Positions 35,758 to 45,399 of a DNA stretch of 64,000 nucleotides are shown piece by piece (the stretch's first letter is position 1; each line of letters opens with the position of its first letter). Below the pieces are notes generated by a model. That model did no database searches. It was not told the origin of the DNA and worked only from the letters and a program-made list of their open reading frames with translations. Position numbers and translations under genes: made by a program. The DNA lies in the NCBI RefSeq assembly GCF_015773195.1, contig NZ_JADWYK010000010.1, positions 62,001 through 126,000 on the forward strand, in the 5' to 3' direction. Origin of the DNA: Hymenobacter guriensis (lineage in GTDB: Bacteria > Bacteroidota > Bacteroidia > Cytophagales > Hymenobacteraceae).

Positions 35758-37572
35758 TTACTTCTTTACTTCGGGCAGGGGCACTTGGATAGCCTTATCC
35801 TCGCGATCCGTAACGCGTAGCAGATTGTCGCGTACGGCCGGGATCATGACCTCATCCAGGCTATTCTCGTCGCTACGGACGCGGCTGACGAAGTGGTGAT
35901 CGCCCGGATACGAGCCAACCGTGGCAATGCTTTTGTATTCAGTCGGCACCAGCAACTTGCCCTCCCGGTTCACAAGCCCGAACAACCGGCCTTGCCGCAC
36001 GACGGCCAGCCCCTCGGGGCCAAAGTAGGATACCAGCACATATCCCCCCACGGAGGCAGGCTTTCCCTTGGTGTCAATCATATACGCCTCATGGTTTTTG
36101 CGAACGGAAGCATAACCTCCCTGAAATGGCCCAACCCAATCAAAGTAGTCGCTGATGCGCTTCCCATTCGCATCGATAAAGGCATACTGGGTAGCCGAGC
36201 TGCCACCGGCCCCACCCACGGAGTAGGTAATCTGCGCGCTTGGGTACTGGCCCCGCGAGGCACCTGACACGCGCTTGCCACAAGCGGCATAGCCCTCATG
36301 AAAAGGAGAGAGCAACTCGAAGTCGGGCACGAGCAGGCGTACGCCGCCCTGCCGGTCCAGGTAACCGGCACTATCGCCCTGAAAGAAAATATAACCCTCG
36401 CGTGTCTGGGCCAGCATCTGGTACCGCAATGGGGCCACCCAACGGCCCGTACGCGGATCCAGTAGACCGTGCTTCCCCGTCTTCTTGTGTTTAAGGATCA
36501 GCGGCTGCTGGGCCAATAGCGTGTCGCTGTTGTGTCCGCTGAGGTAGTAATCGCGCAGCTCAATCGCAGGATGACCGGCGGGAGGCAGGAAGCGCTCCAC
36601 TCCGCCCTGGGCGCCATAGATCAGAAAGGTACCGCGACCGGTATACCTGATCGATCCCTCGTGGATGAGGGGCACGATCACCTTGCCATCGCGGTCAATC
36701 ACACCGCTCTTCCCCTGGCGAGAGACAGCAAACCAGCGGTTATGGGGTCCCATAGCCTGCACATGCTGGTACCGGTAGCTCAGCGAACTGATCGGCCGCA
36801 GGAGCGTATCGGTGACGATCGTGTAGCGGAGGCCCCATAAGTAGATCAGTTTAGGCCCGGCATTCACCACCGTGATGGAATCAAACAGGACCCGGCCATT
36901 GCGATCCAGTACCAGCCGTAGAGATTGTTCCGGGCGGACGCCTTCTGCCGGGCGGGCAGGCGGGACGACCTCGAAAAAGGGCAGCAGGCGATAGCCTTTT
37001 CCCAACGGGTATGCGATGGCCTGTGCCTGCTGGGCGGGTCCTGTGTAATACACCTTGCCTGGGTCCTGCAGCCCGACCAGCTTTATGCGCCCCCGGGACG
37101 GCGGGGTCTTGCGGTAGTGGACGATCAGGCGGTCGACTGCTGGAAAGGCTGTAAAATGGACGTTGACAATGCTATCGCGCAGCAGCTCGCGGCCCTGTAG
37201 GTTGTAAAGCAGTGTGGCCGGCCCCTGTCGGGCCATGATGTGCTCGCAGCTGGCCGAGCTCACTTCATCATACGCTACGGGCAGGATCAGCTTGCCTTGT
37301 CGACCGACGACTCCCCACTTCAGGTTACGATGATCCGTGCCTTCAGCCACCCGGACCAGATCACGGGTCAGAAAGACAACGGCCGCGTACTGGTAGGGTG
37401 TCAGCGCCTGCCCTTGCTCATTGACGACCGCATAGCGGCGCTCAGCGTCGTGTTTGCCCTGCAGCCCTAGCGTATAGCACTGCTGCGCCTGCGCCTGAAA
37501 AGGCGTCAGGATACTGTTAGAAGCCAGTAGGGCGACAGCCAGGAAGAGCCAACTAAAGCGGGAAAAGAACAT
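35758..37572 (-). CDS. WG-repeat secreted protein
   Basis: 604 residues with a signal peptide (VALLASNSILTPFQAQAQ). Multiple WG-type repeats: LKWGVVGRQGKLILPVAYDEV, KSGVIDRDGKVIVPLIHEG, KHGLLDPRTGRWVAPLRYQM, SAGYLDRQGGVRLLVPDFE, FGLVNREGKLLVPTEYKSI. These repeats form beta-hairpin solenoid modules of unknown binding function and are common in Bacteroidota periplasmic or surface proteins. The last part is charged and has no sorting domain. It lies 80 bases after the TonB_C gene on the same strand. Confidence 0.85.
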   Translation of the reverse strand: MFFSRFSWLFLAVALLASNSILTPFQAQAQQCYTLGLQGKHDAERRYAVVNEQGQALTPYQYAAVVFLTRDLVRVAEGTDHRNLKWGVVGRQGKLILPVAYDEVSSASCEHIMARQGPATLLYNLQGRELLRDSIVNVHFTAFPAVDRLIVHYRKTPPSRGRIKLVGLQDPGKVYYTGPAQQAQAIAYPLGKGYRLLPFFEVVPPARPAEGVRPEQSLRLVLDRNGRVLFDSITVVNAGPKLIYLWGLRYTIVTDTLLRPISSLSYRYQHVQAMGPHNRWFAVSRQGKSGVIDRDGKVIVPLIHEGSIRYTGRGTFLIYGAQGGVERFLPPAGHPAIELRDYYLSGHNSDTLLAQQPLILKHKKTGKHGLLDPRTGRWVAPLRYQMLAQTREGYIFFQGDSAGYLDRQGGVRLLVPDFELLSPFHEGYAACGKRVSGASRGQYPSAQITYSVGGAGGSSATQYAFIDANGKRISDYFDWVGPFQGGYASVRKNHEAYMIDTKGKPASVGGYVLVSYFGPEGLAVVRQGRLFGLVNREGKLLVPTEYKSIATVGSYPGDHHFVSRVRSDENSLDEVMIPAVRDNLLRVTDREDKAIQVPLPEVKK

Positions 37573-37651
37573 AGGTGGTGTATAAGGAAGAGCTGGGGGA
37601 TGAGCCGAGCTAGCAGTAGCGGTGCAGAATAGAAAACCACTGTGAATAAGA

Positions 37652-38788
37652 CTACTTGGGGGAGCGTCGGGCAGGGGGGCGGGGGGCGGGGGGGGCGGTC
37701 AACTCCTCCAGAGCGAAGGGAACGGTGATCGTGGTCTCCTGCGCAACCGGTTCTCCGTTCTGCTGGGCCGGCGTAAAACGTTCAAGGGTACGTACGACCC
37801 GCAGGGCCTCTTCGTCACAGCCGTCGCCGAGGCCCTTGACCACGTGGGCAGCCGCCAGGTCAGGGGTGCCGTCGGCCGCGATGGGCAGGCGGACGATCAC
37901 AATGCCTTCCAGCTCCCGCCGCCGGGCAAGTGCCGGGTAACGGACCCGGCTGCGTATAGCCTGCTCCTGGGCATGCCTGCTGCCCCCATAGAACGGATAG
38001 GTCTGATGCCCGAAGGGAAACACCTGCCGCGGTAGCGCCGTGGTGGTGCCTCCAATGGGTATCATTGCTTTGTGCTCCATGGCCACTGTTCCGGCGTTGC
38101 TGGCCTGCCCGGGCACAAAGCGCGGAATTTTGCGAAGGGCCAGCAGCACGGCTTCATCATAGGGTGGGCCCATGCCTCTCTCAATTTTGGCGTCCCGTAC
38201 GCGTCCGGCCGGATCTACCACAAAGGCCGCCAGGATCTGACCGGTAGGCGCTCCAGCGGGTAAAACCAAGTGTTGCTGTAGGGCAGCAGCAAACGCTTTA
38301 TTACCACCGGGGAAGTAGGGAGGCATTCCGGTGTAGGTAAAAAGCGCATCCTCCCCCTGTGCGGGCCATAGCTCCGCATTGGCGGGTAGCGGAAACGGCA
38401 CATGCAGGTAATAGTAGACCCCTACAGGCTGGTTTCCGGACACACCAGGCTTCCAGGCGGGCATGCCCCGCACCACACGCAGCGCTTCCTGATCCGTTGC
38501 CGGACTCAGGCTGCGCGTTACTCGTGCGCTGTCCACGCGACCGTCCGGCCGCAGGATACAGCGCACCAACACCTCTCCTTGGATGGCTCCACTGGTCACC
38601 TCGGCGGGCTGCTTAATGGATTTGACGAAATATGCCTGTAGAGCTTGGGGGCCACCAGGAAACTGCGGGTTGTTCTCGCGTTGCAGGTGGCGCAGCGGAA
38701 GGACAGCGGTGCGTCCAGCCTGCGCCCAGCTAGGCCCAGACTTAGTAGAGAACAGGCAGATACTTAGAATAAAGAAAGAAAGGCGCAT
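37652..38788 (-). CDS. Protein with three TonB C-terminal-like domains
   Basis: 378 residues with a signal peptide (SFFILSICLFSTKSGPSWAQA). Three consecutive TonB_C-like units occur: about 45-130 (GEVLVRCILRPDGRVDSARV, EALRVVRGMPAWKPG), 150-245 (GQILAAFVVDPAGRVRDAKI, VLLALRKIPRFVPG) and 270-365 (GIVIVRLPIAADGTPDLAAA, EALRVVRTLERFTPAQQNGE). There is no N-terminal membrane anchor and no long Pro-rich spacer, so it is probably a periplasmic protein rather than an energy transducer. A proline-rich basic tail (PPAPRPPARRSPK) ends it. Confidence 0.83.
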   Translation of the reverse strand: MRLSFFILSICLFSTKSGPSWAQAGRTAVLPLRHLQRENNPQFPGGPQALQAYFVKSIKQPAEVTSGAIQGEVLVRCILRPDGRVDSARVTRSLSPATDQEALRVVRGMPAWKPGVSGNQPVGVYYYLHVPFPLPANAELWPAQGEDALFTYTGMPPYFPGGNKAFAAALQQHLVLPAGAPTGQILAAFVVDPAGRVRDAKIERGMGPPYDEAVLLALRKIPRFVPGQASNAGTVAMEHKAMIPIGGTTTALPRQVFPFGHQTYPFYGGSRHAQEQAIRSRVRYPALARRRELEGIVIVRLPIAADGTPDLAAAHVVKGLGDGCDEEALRVVRTLERFTPAQQNGEPVAQETTITVPFALEELTAPPAPRPPARRSPK

Positions 38789-39055
38789 ATGGGAAAGCAG
38801 TAGTACAAGGTACTGACAAATGCGAGAAGCCGTCCTGCACCCTGTGTCGACCGGTGCGCTCTCGGCGCCAGTGCTTTCGCGCGGGTCACATATGGATTTG
38901 ATCGACGGGCGGTAAGCAGAAAATGGTTAAGTCAAAAAGGTAACTTGGTGTCAATATGCATCCTTGACAAGGACTGATAACTGACCCATACTTCGTCGGA
39001 TCTTAAGTCAACTAAGAGTCATCTGGCACCTTACTTCAATGACCGTTTAACTAAT
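38789..39055. other. Intergenic stretch before the SUMF1 cassette
   Basis: 267 bases between the TonB_C gene and the cassette end. The last 41 bases belong to a 42-bp repeat shared with 46295-46336 (see that entry). Nothing else is recognisable. Confidence 0.5.
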
Positions 39056-39056
39056 G
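39015..39056 (+). repeat. 42-bp direct repeat, copy 1
   Basis: Starts AGAGTCATCTGGCACCTTAC and ends GTTTAACTAATG; it matches 46295-46336 in the same orientation with two mismatches. The flanks outside the repeat differ, so it may be the end of a small mobile element or a recombination target. Here it abuts the GGCCTTGG cassette end. Confidence 0.65.
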
Positions 39057-40199
39057 GCCTTGGTTAAAAGTTTGGTACAAAGGTTAAACGAGCGGGCTGT
39101 CTGGTGGCTCCTTTGTTAGGAACTAGAAGTACTGCACGTAAGGCCGCAGCGGTGCAGGCGGGGCACGTGGTTAAAACTGCATACGGAGAGGGACTGAAAG
39201 GAATTCAGGCACTGATTGAGAACATAAGTTGATGAACAAGTGGGGTTGTTTTGCTGCTAGGTCAGGCAAGCCGTTACTTTTGACCCGACCCTGCCCCCGA
39301 TGAACCCACTACCTGCCGAACAAGCCTCCCTAGCCCAACTCGTAGACATCCCAGGCGGCCGCATCGACCTGCGCGACGACCGCACCCAGCAGCAGTGGAC
39401 GGTGGAGCTGCCTCCCTTTCAACTGGCCAGGTTTCCCGTCACGCAGACCCAGTACGCGGCCGTGACGTGGCAGCAGCCCAGCACCTTCGCCGGCGCCACC
39501 CATCCAGTGGAAACCGTGAGCTGGCTGGACGCCGTCACATTTTGCAACCGGCTCTCTTCCCAGGCGGGCCTGCCCCCGTGCTACACCGTGGGTGAGGACG
39601 GCTCAGAAACACATTTCGATGCCGCAGCCGCGGGCTTTCGCCTGCCCACCGAGGCCGAGTGGGAGTACGCCTGCAAGGCCGGCACACCGGGCGCCCGCTA
39701 TGGCGAGCTGGAAGCCATTGCCTGGTACAAAGCCAACGCCGGCGGCAGTACGCAGCCAGTCGGGCTGAAAGCGCCTAACGCCTGGGGCCTGCACGACATG
39801 TTGGGCAATGTGTGGGAGTGGTGCTCCGACATCTACGACGCCACCGTGTACGGCTCCTACCGCCTGATCCGGGGCGGCGGCTGGGCCGACGAGGCGCGCG
39901 GGTGCCTGGCCACTAATCGCCGCCGTAGCCACCCTACCGCGTTTAAAATCGATGACCTAGGCTTTCGGGTGGCCCGCAACCTGCCGGCAGCCCCGGCAAA
40001 ATAATGAGGTCACCAGCCCTAACACCGGGTTCCCTTGTGGGACATTATTGCCAATATGAGATTGCCCGGCGCCAACACATCTTCAAAGTCACTCTCCTCA
40101 AGTACTTACGTTACCGTAAAGTGGTCATCTATGCCCACCGCAAACCAGTACCGGTCAACCTGCCCGATTAACTTTTGTACCAAACTTTTAACCAAGGCC
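39056..40199. mobile_element. Mobile-insertion-cassette-like element carrying a SUMF1 gene
   Basis: 1,144 bp bounded by 35-bp inverted repeats (39056-39090 and 40165-40199), differing at two positions and starting GGCCTTGGTTAAAAGTTTGG. The only gene inside is the formylglycine-generating-enzyme-like one; there is no transposase. GGCC at both tips is either part of the repeat or a 4-bp duplication. The same end occurs at 8290 and, partly, at 53289-53309. The right flank is the C-terminus of a serine recombinase gene whose N-terminus is not at the left flank, so a deletion or rearrangement followed insertion. Confidence 0.7.
39300..40004 (+). CDS. SUMF1 / formylglycine-generating-enzyme-like protein
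   Basis: 234 residues, no signal peptide. FGE-sulfatase fold markers: IPGGRIDLRDD, FQLARFPVTQTQYAAV, HPVETVSWLDAVTFCNRLS, FRLPTEAEWEYACKAG, NAWGLHDMLGNVWEWCSDIY, LIRGGGWADEARGCLATNRR and LGFRVAR. True FGEs use a copper-binding Cys pair in the C-terminal part. Here a Cys lies at WEWCSD and another at RGCLATN, not obviously the FGE pair, so it may be a SUMF1-fold protein of other function. No sulfatase gene is near. It is the sole cargo of the inverted-repeat cassette at 39056-40199. Confidence 0.85.
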   Translation: MNPLPAEQASLAQLVDIPGGRIDLRDDRTQQQWTVELPPFQLARFPVTQTQYAAVTWQQPSTFAGATHPVETVSWLDAVTFCNRLSSQAGLPPCYTVGEDGSETHFDAAAAGFRLPTEAEWEYACKAGTPGARYGELEAIAWYKANAGGSTQPVGLKAPNAWGLHDMLGNVWEWCSDIYDATVYGSYRLIRGGGWADEARGCLATNRRRSHPTAFKIDDLGFRVARNLPAAPAK

Positions 40200-40325
40200 G
40201 AGATTGCCGCGCGGCTCAATGAATCCGGGTATCGGACGCGACGGGGAAAGGCATTTCACCCCATGGGCGTCAAGCGTCTGCTGCCGAATACAGTGACTTC
40301 GGCTTTAGTGCAAGAGAAGGCGTGA
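40200..40325 (+). pseudogene. Serine recombinase C-terminal fragment
   Basis: The frame reads AEIAARLNESGYRTRRGKAF HPMGVKRLL, which aligns with the C-terminal HTH of the intact recombinase (IAAQLTASGYRTRRGCHF...) but is clearly a different gene. The cassette end at 40199 cuts it. The codons before it come from the cassette terminal repeat and a frame with no resemblance to recombinases. Confidence 0.7.
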
Positions 40326-41278
40326 GACTCTACTGTATACCAAAGCAATCACATGCTCATTGATTTTTTATACAATTCATGTAGTTGTCTATCAGACGGT
40401 TAATGTTATTTGTTACAGATTTGCGCTACAAAAATTTGCACAGCTTAACATTGCGCTTTAGGCAATAATCTTTAAAAAATACAAATCATTGAGGCACCAT
40501 ATTATGCATCCTTTGACTTCTAAATATATGTTAGGTAAGTCACCAATACTTTGGGCTTAGTCGACTCTATAAACTGTATACCTAATTATTGCCTAGCTAA
40601 CAACAGCAACGATAACAATAGCCGCTGCATGGCTACTTTCAACAAACCAGTTCATCTATTAACTACCTCTCATTGATAGCGAGATCAGTTGAGCCAGACA
40701 CAACTTGTAGAGACGTGAAGCATTATGGGACTGATAGGCCGACAAAACAGCTCTATCGGATACATATCTATTGCAAAGGATGTAAGCATAAAAGCAGATG
40801 TTTAGTCTCATACTATGCAGCGACTAGATACGCTAACTTTCATATGGACTTGAATCAAATTTCTCGTTAGGCATGACACGAATAGGATCAGTTTTGTTGT
40901 TCACTAGGTCCCTGCCTATTTGAGAATATGCAAAGCATTTTTTTGCAAGTACAAACATGTCAATGCATTGGTACACAGAATCTTACACAGAAGCTCCGTA
41001 TATCAATTTTCTCTACTCCATCTACTCGCTATTGGAAGTTGATTGAAGAAGCTCTAAGTTTCCGTTCATGCGACTCAGTATGGAGAGTGTCACGTTTTAG
41101 CTGCGCGCTGCCTCCTTAGCCTACATACCCATAAAAGATGCTTTCCTAGTCGCTTCGCTCCAATTTACGTATGTGCAACACCTACTAGAATCTTAAAGGT
41201 TATATTTAACTATGTAACACTTAGCTTTGTAGGAAAAATTTAACGAGACAAAGACAGCAGATAACAGCTAAGTCACAT
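40326..41278. other. AT-rich non-coding stretch
   Basis: About 950 bases much richer in A+T than the rest of the window. A 65-codon frame at 40673-40870 has a Cys pattern (YCKGCKHKSRC) faintly like the Cys block of IS1182-type transposases and may be a decayed transposase piece. The 63-codon frame at 40928-41119 shows nothing. The AT-rich composition continues into the next three genes and marks the start of an acquired island. Confidence 0.45.
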
Positions 41279-42187
41279 ATGACACTGCCTGTTGCGCCCA
41301 TAATAAACCAGGGAAACAAAATGACTTTTCAAAACCCGAATGCAGCTCCGCTACCTTTTAAACCTAATAGTGGTGCACATTCCGTTAAAGAAGCTTCAGC
41401 GGCAATCTTCGTTTCTTCAGAAATAACACCAATCAGAGAATTTATTTCTTTGTCTCAAGATGTAAAAGAAATAAATGAACTCTATCCACAGTATCAACTA
41501 ATAATTAAAACAGAGTCTACATTTGATTCCGTTTCTGAAGAAGAAAGCTCGAAACAAAAACAAGATGAGTCTTCTACTCCCTTGACAACTGATCTCGAAG
41601 CTGGCTTTGCTCTAGCGTTCGTAAATGAGAACTCAGTAGCAACCAAAATATTCCAAGGCGTAAATGAAGGCGAAGGAAGAGTCTTTTTTTCGTATCATGA
41701 CATGGAATATGTTCGTTGGATTAACTTCAAAGAACGCCTTTCGAAGACGCTTTGTCTCTTTCAAGAGCAATTGAGCAAGTACACTCCCGAGGCTATAGGA
41801 CTTACTTATATAGACGAATACCTTTGGGAAAAAGAATCAAAGATCGATTACAACAAAATATTCAGTAAAGAGACAGACCAATTACCTAAGTCATTTTTCC
41901 AAGAGGGCAACACCGATTCAGAAATTACTACTACCTCAAATTTCAAAAAGAATGGGTATAGTTTTTTTGTTCGTTTGCATATAAACCCTACTTATAGTGA
42001 AGACAGCAATGTATTAAGAATAACGCATAATGCTGTCTATATAGATGACAATATTTCCTTAGAAAATTTAGAAAGCCAAGATAAAAACAGCGTATTGGAC
42101 ATCCTACAAGCATCGCATGAATTAAATAAAGATATCCTTAAATCAATATTGAATAAAGAGACCATTGATTTAATTAAATTAACTTAG
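41279..42187 (+). CDS. TIGR04255-family protein
   Basis: 302 residues, no signal peptide or membrane segment. The arrangement of an N-terminal strand region (SVKEASAAIFVSSEITPIREF), the middle DLEAGFALAFVNEN, VFFSYHDMEYVRWINFKERL and GLTYIDEYLW followed by a C-terminal beta region (RITHNAVYIDDN) fits the sporadically distributed TIGR04255 family of unknown function. The Met15 start (MTFQNPN) is possible. The gene is AT-rich. It is followed at 31 bases by a second gene and then a third with overlapping start, forming a compact operon. Confidence 0.7.
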   Translation: MTLPVAPIINQGNKMTFQNPNAAPLPFKPNSGAHSVKEASAAIFVSSEITPIREFISLSQDVKEINELYPQYQLIIKTESTFDSVSEEESSKQKQDESSTPLTTDLEAGFALAFVNENSVATKIFQGVNEGEGRVFFSYHDMEYVRWINFKERLSKTLCLFQEQLSKYTPEAIGLTYIDEYLWEKESKIDYNKIFSKETDQLPKSFFQEGNTDSEITTTSNFKKNGYSFFVRLHINPTYSEDSNVLRITHNAVYIDDNISLENLESQDKNSVLDILQASHELNKDILKSILNKETIDLIKLT

Positions 42188-42218
42188 AAGTACTTCCCAC
42201 CAATTCTAAGCTCTCGCC

Positions 42219-42860
42219 ATGCCGCTTACCATAGAAAGCCACAACTTTGTACACCCACCACAAGTATATTTTCCAAACGCTCTGCCCAATGCTAATCTGG
42301 CAAGCTCAGTGGATATAAAATTAAAAAGCTACTGGATTAAGGAAGCGGCCCGGAGAGTATGCATTCAGTTCGTTGAAGTTAATACCTTCAAAAGAACTCA
42401 CTTTAGTGCTTCTATAAAGTCTCAAGGGCCAACTGCAGAAGTAATTGCCAGTGCTGCTCAGAATGCTAAAGTGAAGGAAGCGGCTGCGAGAGCAGCTTTG
42501 TCTGCTCGTATTCGCAGTTATGCGAATTTGCAAGAAGGATGGGACGGGTATAATGCCAATGCCGTTCATGAATCAGCAATTATCAACTGCGAGGCTCTTG
42601 TTAATAATCTGCCTTTCGATATAATTGACAAGTTTAGCATCAATGACATTTACCCAACACCCAATGGGACGATAACTATTGAAATTGGCGACTCAGAAAA
42701 CTATTTTGTCATTGATACAGGTAAAGCTCAAGTACTATATTATTTCAGATTTGAAGACAACCTGAAAGGATTAGATGAGGCTGTAGACTTCACCGCTGAT
42801 GTAGTTGAGAAAATATCCGAGCTCTTTACCGAGTTCCAGTCGTGCTTTACTCCCGCATGA
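42219..42860 (+). CDS. Hypothetical protein of the TIGR04255 operon (LQEGWDGYNA motif)
   Basis: 213 residues. After a helical N-terminal half, residues 100-185 contain ANLQEGWDGYNANAVHESAI and INDIYPTPNGTITIEIGDSE. I recall the GWDGYGA ... PTPxGxIxIEW pattern from many hypothetical proteins encoded in mobile regions. Function is unknown. Its stop codon overlaps the next start (ATGA at 42857), so the two are translationally coupled. No nuclease or HTH motif is visible. Confidence 0.65.
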   Translation: MPLTIESHNFVHPPQVYFPNALPNANLASSVDIKLKSYWIKEAARRVCIQFVEVNTFKRTHFSASIKSQGPTAEVIASAAQNAKVKEAAARAALSARIRSYANLQEGWDGYNANAVHESAIINCEALVNNLPFDIIDKFSINDIYPTPNGTITIEIGDSENYFVIDTGKAQVLYYFRFEDNLKGLDEAVDFTADVVEKISELFTEFQSCFTPA

Positions 42861-43519
42861 ACAATACAGAATTCATAGAGCGAAACATCGGACTAGATGA
42901 AACCTTTATTAGGGTAATCAAAACACCAACCCATTTTAAAGTTTCTTCTACAACAGAGCTAAAAGCAGCTAGCCTTTTCATGCCAGCTTCTAAGAACGGT
43001 ATTCTAGATGGTGTTTCAGTTGATCGCGCTATTTATTCAACTACTCTTCAAACTAAGTTAAGGGCTCACGCTCATTTTCCACGCAAACCAGAAGATGAAG
43101 TAATTCCATACGCAGGCTTGGCCTTTATTTCTGTTGCTAAGATTCTTAATTTAAATAATCTTAGCATGAAGCAGCTCATGCCTAGTGCAGCAAAAGATCC
43201 ATCCAAGGTTGAACAAACACTTGCAGATATAAACAACCTATTGGCGGGTTTTGACACTTCATGTATGGCTGATTGCCCATATTGTGGAGTTATTGCAACT
43301 CCAATGAATGAATCAGAGCGCGTCCCGCCTCCAACTAATGTTTCTATTTCTGAAAGCGGCAACCCTTCGCACGCTGAAATTTTTTACATGGTACGGCCTG
43401 CAAGACCCGCAGATCCACTCGCAACTATAGTCCAAGAGTTGGCTCGACATATGAACAGGTCTGCTATTATTCGCCTAGACCCCAATCCGGATTCAGAGGA
43501 TAACGCCCCTTCACTATAG
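42857..43519 (+). CDS. Hypothetical protein of the TIGR04255 operon (CxxC, SHAEIF motif)
   Basis: 220 residues from ATG 42857, chosen over a longer frame because it overlaps the preceding stop by four bases. Features: VDRAIYST (about 55-62), an internal CMADCPYCG Cys cluster (about 136-144) and NPSHAEIFYMVRPARPADPL (about 167-186). The HAEI stretch recurs, as far as I recall, in proteins encoded beside TIGR04255 genes. Function is unknown. A strong hairpin terminator follows its stop, closing the three-gene operon. Confidence 0.65.
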   Translation: MNNTEFIERNIGLDETFIRVIKTPTHFKVSSTTELKAASLFMPASKNGILDGVSVDRAIYSTTLQTKLRAHAHFPRKPEDEVIPYAGLAFISVAKILNLNNLSMKQLMPSAAKDPSKVEQTLADINNLLAGFDTSCMADCPYCGVIATPMNESERVPPPTNVSISESGNPSHAEIFYMVRPARPADPLATIVQELARHMNRSAIIRLDPNPDSEDNAPSL

Positions 43520-43520
43520 G

Positions 43521-43570
43521 AATAAATCAAAAGGGATTGGACTATGAACTCCAGTCCCTTTTGATTTATT
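43521..43570 (+). terminator. Long hairpin terminator closing the TIGR04255 operon
   Basis: A 21-bp stem, AATAAATCAAAAGGGATTGG with its complement apart from one mismatch, and an 8-base loop; the right arm contains CCCTTTTGATTTATT. It lies 1 base after the stop codon of the third gene. Confidence 0.8.
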
Positions 43571-44529
43571 GGAATTTTCAACAATACTTAATTAACTATT
43601 TGCACGGAAATATGGTATTAAACCGGCCAATATACTGTACTACCATTCTTCACTTGCATAAGTAATAACGGCCATTAATAATTAGTATGACACTATTTTC
43701 CAGCATTTGTATGCAATTAGACTAACTATCATTGTAAATATGCCACTTTATGCATCATTACAACGACACACATGATTACCAACCTGCCTAATAGTGAAGA
43801 ATTTGAGAGTCTTGCTAAAAACTGCTTAGTCCAAGCTTTCGATCTTATTTTTGCTACTGATAAAGCAGTTTTCGATTTCGGTGAAGAAGCACTGAAAGAG
43901 GATGTATGGAGGTATTCCCAAGGAAAGCTTAATACATCTGTAGTATTGATTCATCAAGCAATTGAGTCATTTATGAAGGCTAGTGTTTGCCTCACTAGCC
44001 CACTACTACTCTTAGAAGGAAGGCGTAAAGACTGGCCTGTGCTTCCTGATCAAGAGAATAAAGACTTTAATGAGTTCTATACTACACCTGCGGAAGCGTT
44101 ACTTCGCACTTACGCTGCGACAACCAAAATTCCATTAAGCCCTGATGTTGTCTCACACATAGAAGCAATACGCACTTTACGTAATCAAATTGTGCATGGC
44201 ATTTCACGAACTCAATTGACTACCAAAATTTTAGTCGAAAATATATTAGACACCTTTCTTTTCTTCCAAGGTAAAAATGCATGGTGGGAAGCCTTACTAA
44301 CTGAGTTCATTCAACATCCTTTATCACATGCACCTAATCAATTATTTGGTGTAGAGCTAGCACTATTTGCTGAACGGCTGGACTATGTTGAAGCTATTAT
44401 TGGGAAGGCAAAATTTGCTAAGCAGTTTACTATAAATACTAAATCAAGAAGATACTACTGTCCCTTCTGCAAGATTCAATGGAGTCGCGAAATGGACAAT
44501 GGGGTGGTCTAGTAAAAACAGACGCTGAG

Positions 44530-45399
44530 CTAAGGTAGGTTGGTTTTGAGTTCTTGTTCGAATTGATGCGGCGAGCGGTAGCCCAAGGCCGAGTGGCGGC
44601 GGTCGAGGTTGAAGTAGGTGTCGAGATAATAAGCGACCTCGAGCCGGGCTTCTTCCAGCGAGGCAAAGGCGGTGCCGCCGGGCAGCAGCTCGGTTTTAAG
44701 TGTGCTCCAACCGGCTTCGGCTTGTGCGTTGTCGTACGGATTACCGGGCCGGCTGAAGCTGGCCAGGGCCCCGGCTTGCGCGACGCGGGCCCGGCACGCG
44801 GCGCTGGTGTACTGGCTGCCGCGGTCGGCATGGACGATGAGCCCTGGCGCCGGCTGACGCAACGTTAACGCCTGTTCCAGGGCCAGCAGCACGAGTTCGG
44901 TCGGCATCTGCGCGGCCAAGTGCCAGCCCACGACCCGGCGCGAGCAGGCATCGCGCCACGTGGCCAGGTAGCACCAGCGCCCGCCTCCCAGGGGCAGATA
45001 GGTGATGTCGCCGACCCAGACCTGGTCGGGGGCAGTGGGGGCCGGCTGGCCGAGCAGCCGGTTTTCGGCCACGATGGCTGCGGGGTCGGCAACCGTGGTG
45101 CGGGGGCGTTGGGGCCGGGTGCTCAGGGCCCGCAAGCCCTGCCGGTGCAGCCACGAGCGCAGGGCGTAGCGGCCGATGGCGTGGCCTTGGGCGCGCAATT
45201 CGGCCCGCAACCGGCGGGTACCGTAGCGGCCGGCATGGCGCGTAAAGGTCTGCTGGGCCGCCTCATGCCAACGCACCGGGGCCGCAACGGGCCGCTGTCG
45301 CCACCGATAGTAGCCAGCCGTGCTCACGGCCAATAAGCGGCAAAGCACCTGCACCGGCCACGGCTCGGTACAGGCCTCAATGAACTCGTAACGCCTCAT
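44530..45399 (-). CDS. IS3-family transposase OrfB
   Basis: 289 residues. HTH_21-like block (GRYGTRRLRAELRAQGHAIG), then the rve core with VWVGDITYLP (Asp), LIVHADRGSQYTS (Asp) and NAQAEAGWSTLKTELL (Glu), closing with FNLDRRHSALGYRSPHQFE. The catalytic triad is complete. The start overlaps the orfA stop by four bases, the usual coupling in this group. Confidence 0.9.
   Translation of the reverse strand: MRRYEFIEACTEPWPVQVLCRLLAVSTAGYYRWRQRPVAAPVRWHEAAQQTFTRHAGRYGTRRLRAELRAQGHAIGRYALRSWLHRQGLRALSTRPQRPRTTVADPAAIVAENRLLGQPAPTAPDQVWVGDITYLPLGGGRWCYLATWRDACSRRVVGWHLAAQMPTELVLLALEQALTLRQPAPGLIVHADRGSQYTSAACRARVAQAGALASFSRPGNPYDNAQAEAGWSTLKTELLPGGTAFASLEEARLEVAYYLDTYFNLDRRHSALGYRSPHQFEQELKTNLP

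Noticed and set aside
39300-40004. Sulfatase-activating system
   Set aside because: No sulfatase gene is nearby and the expected FGE Cys pair is not evident.
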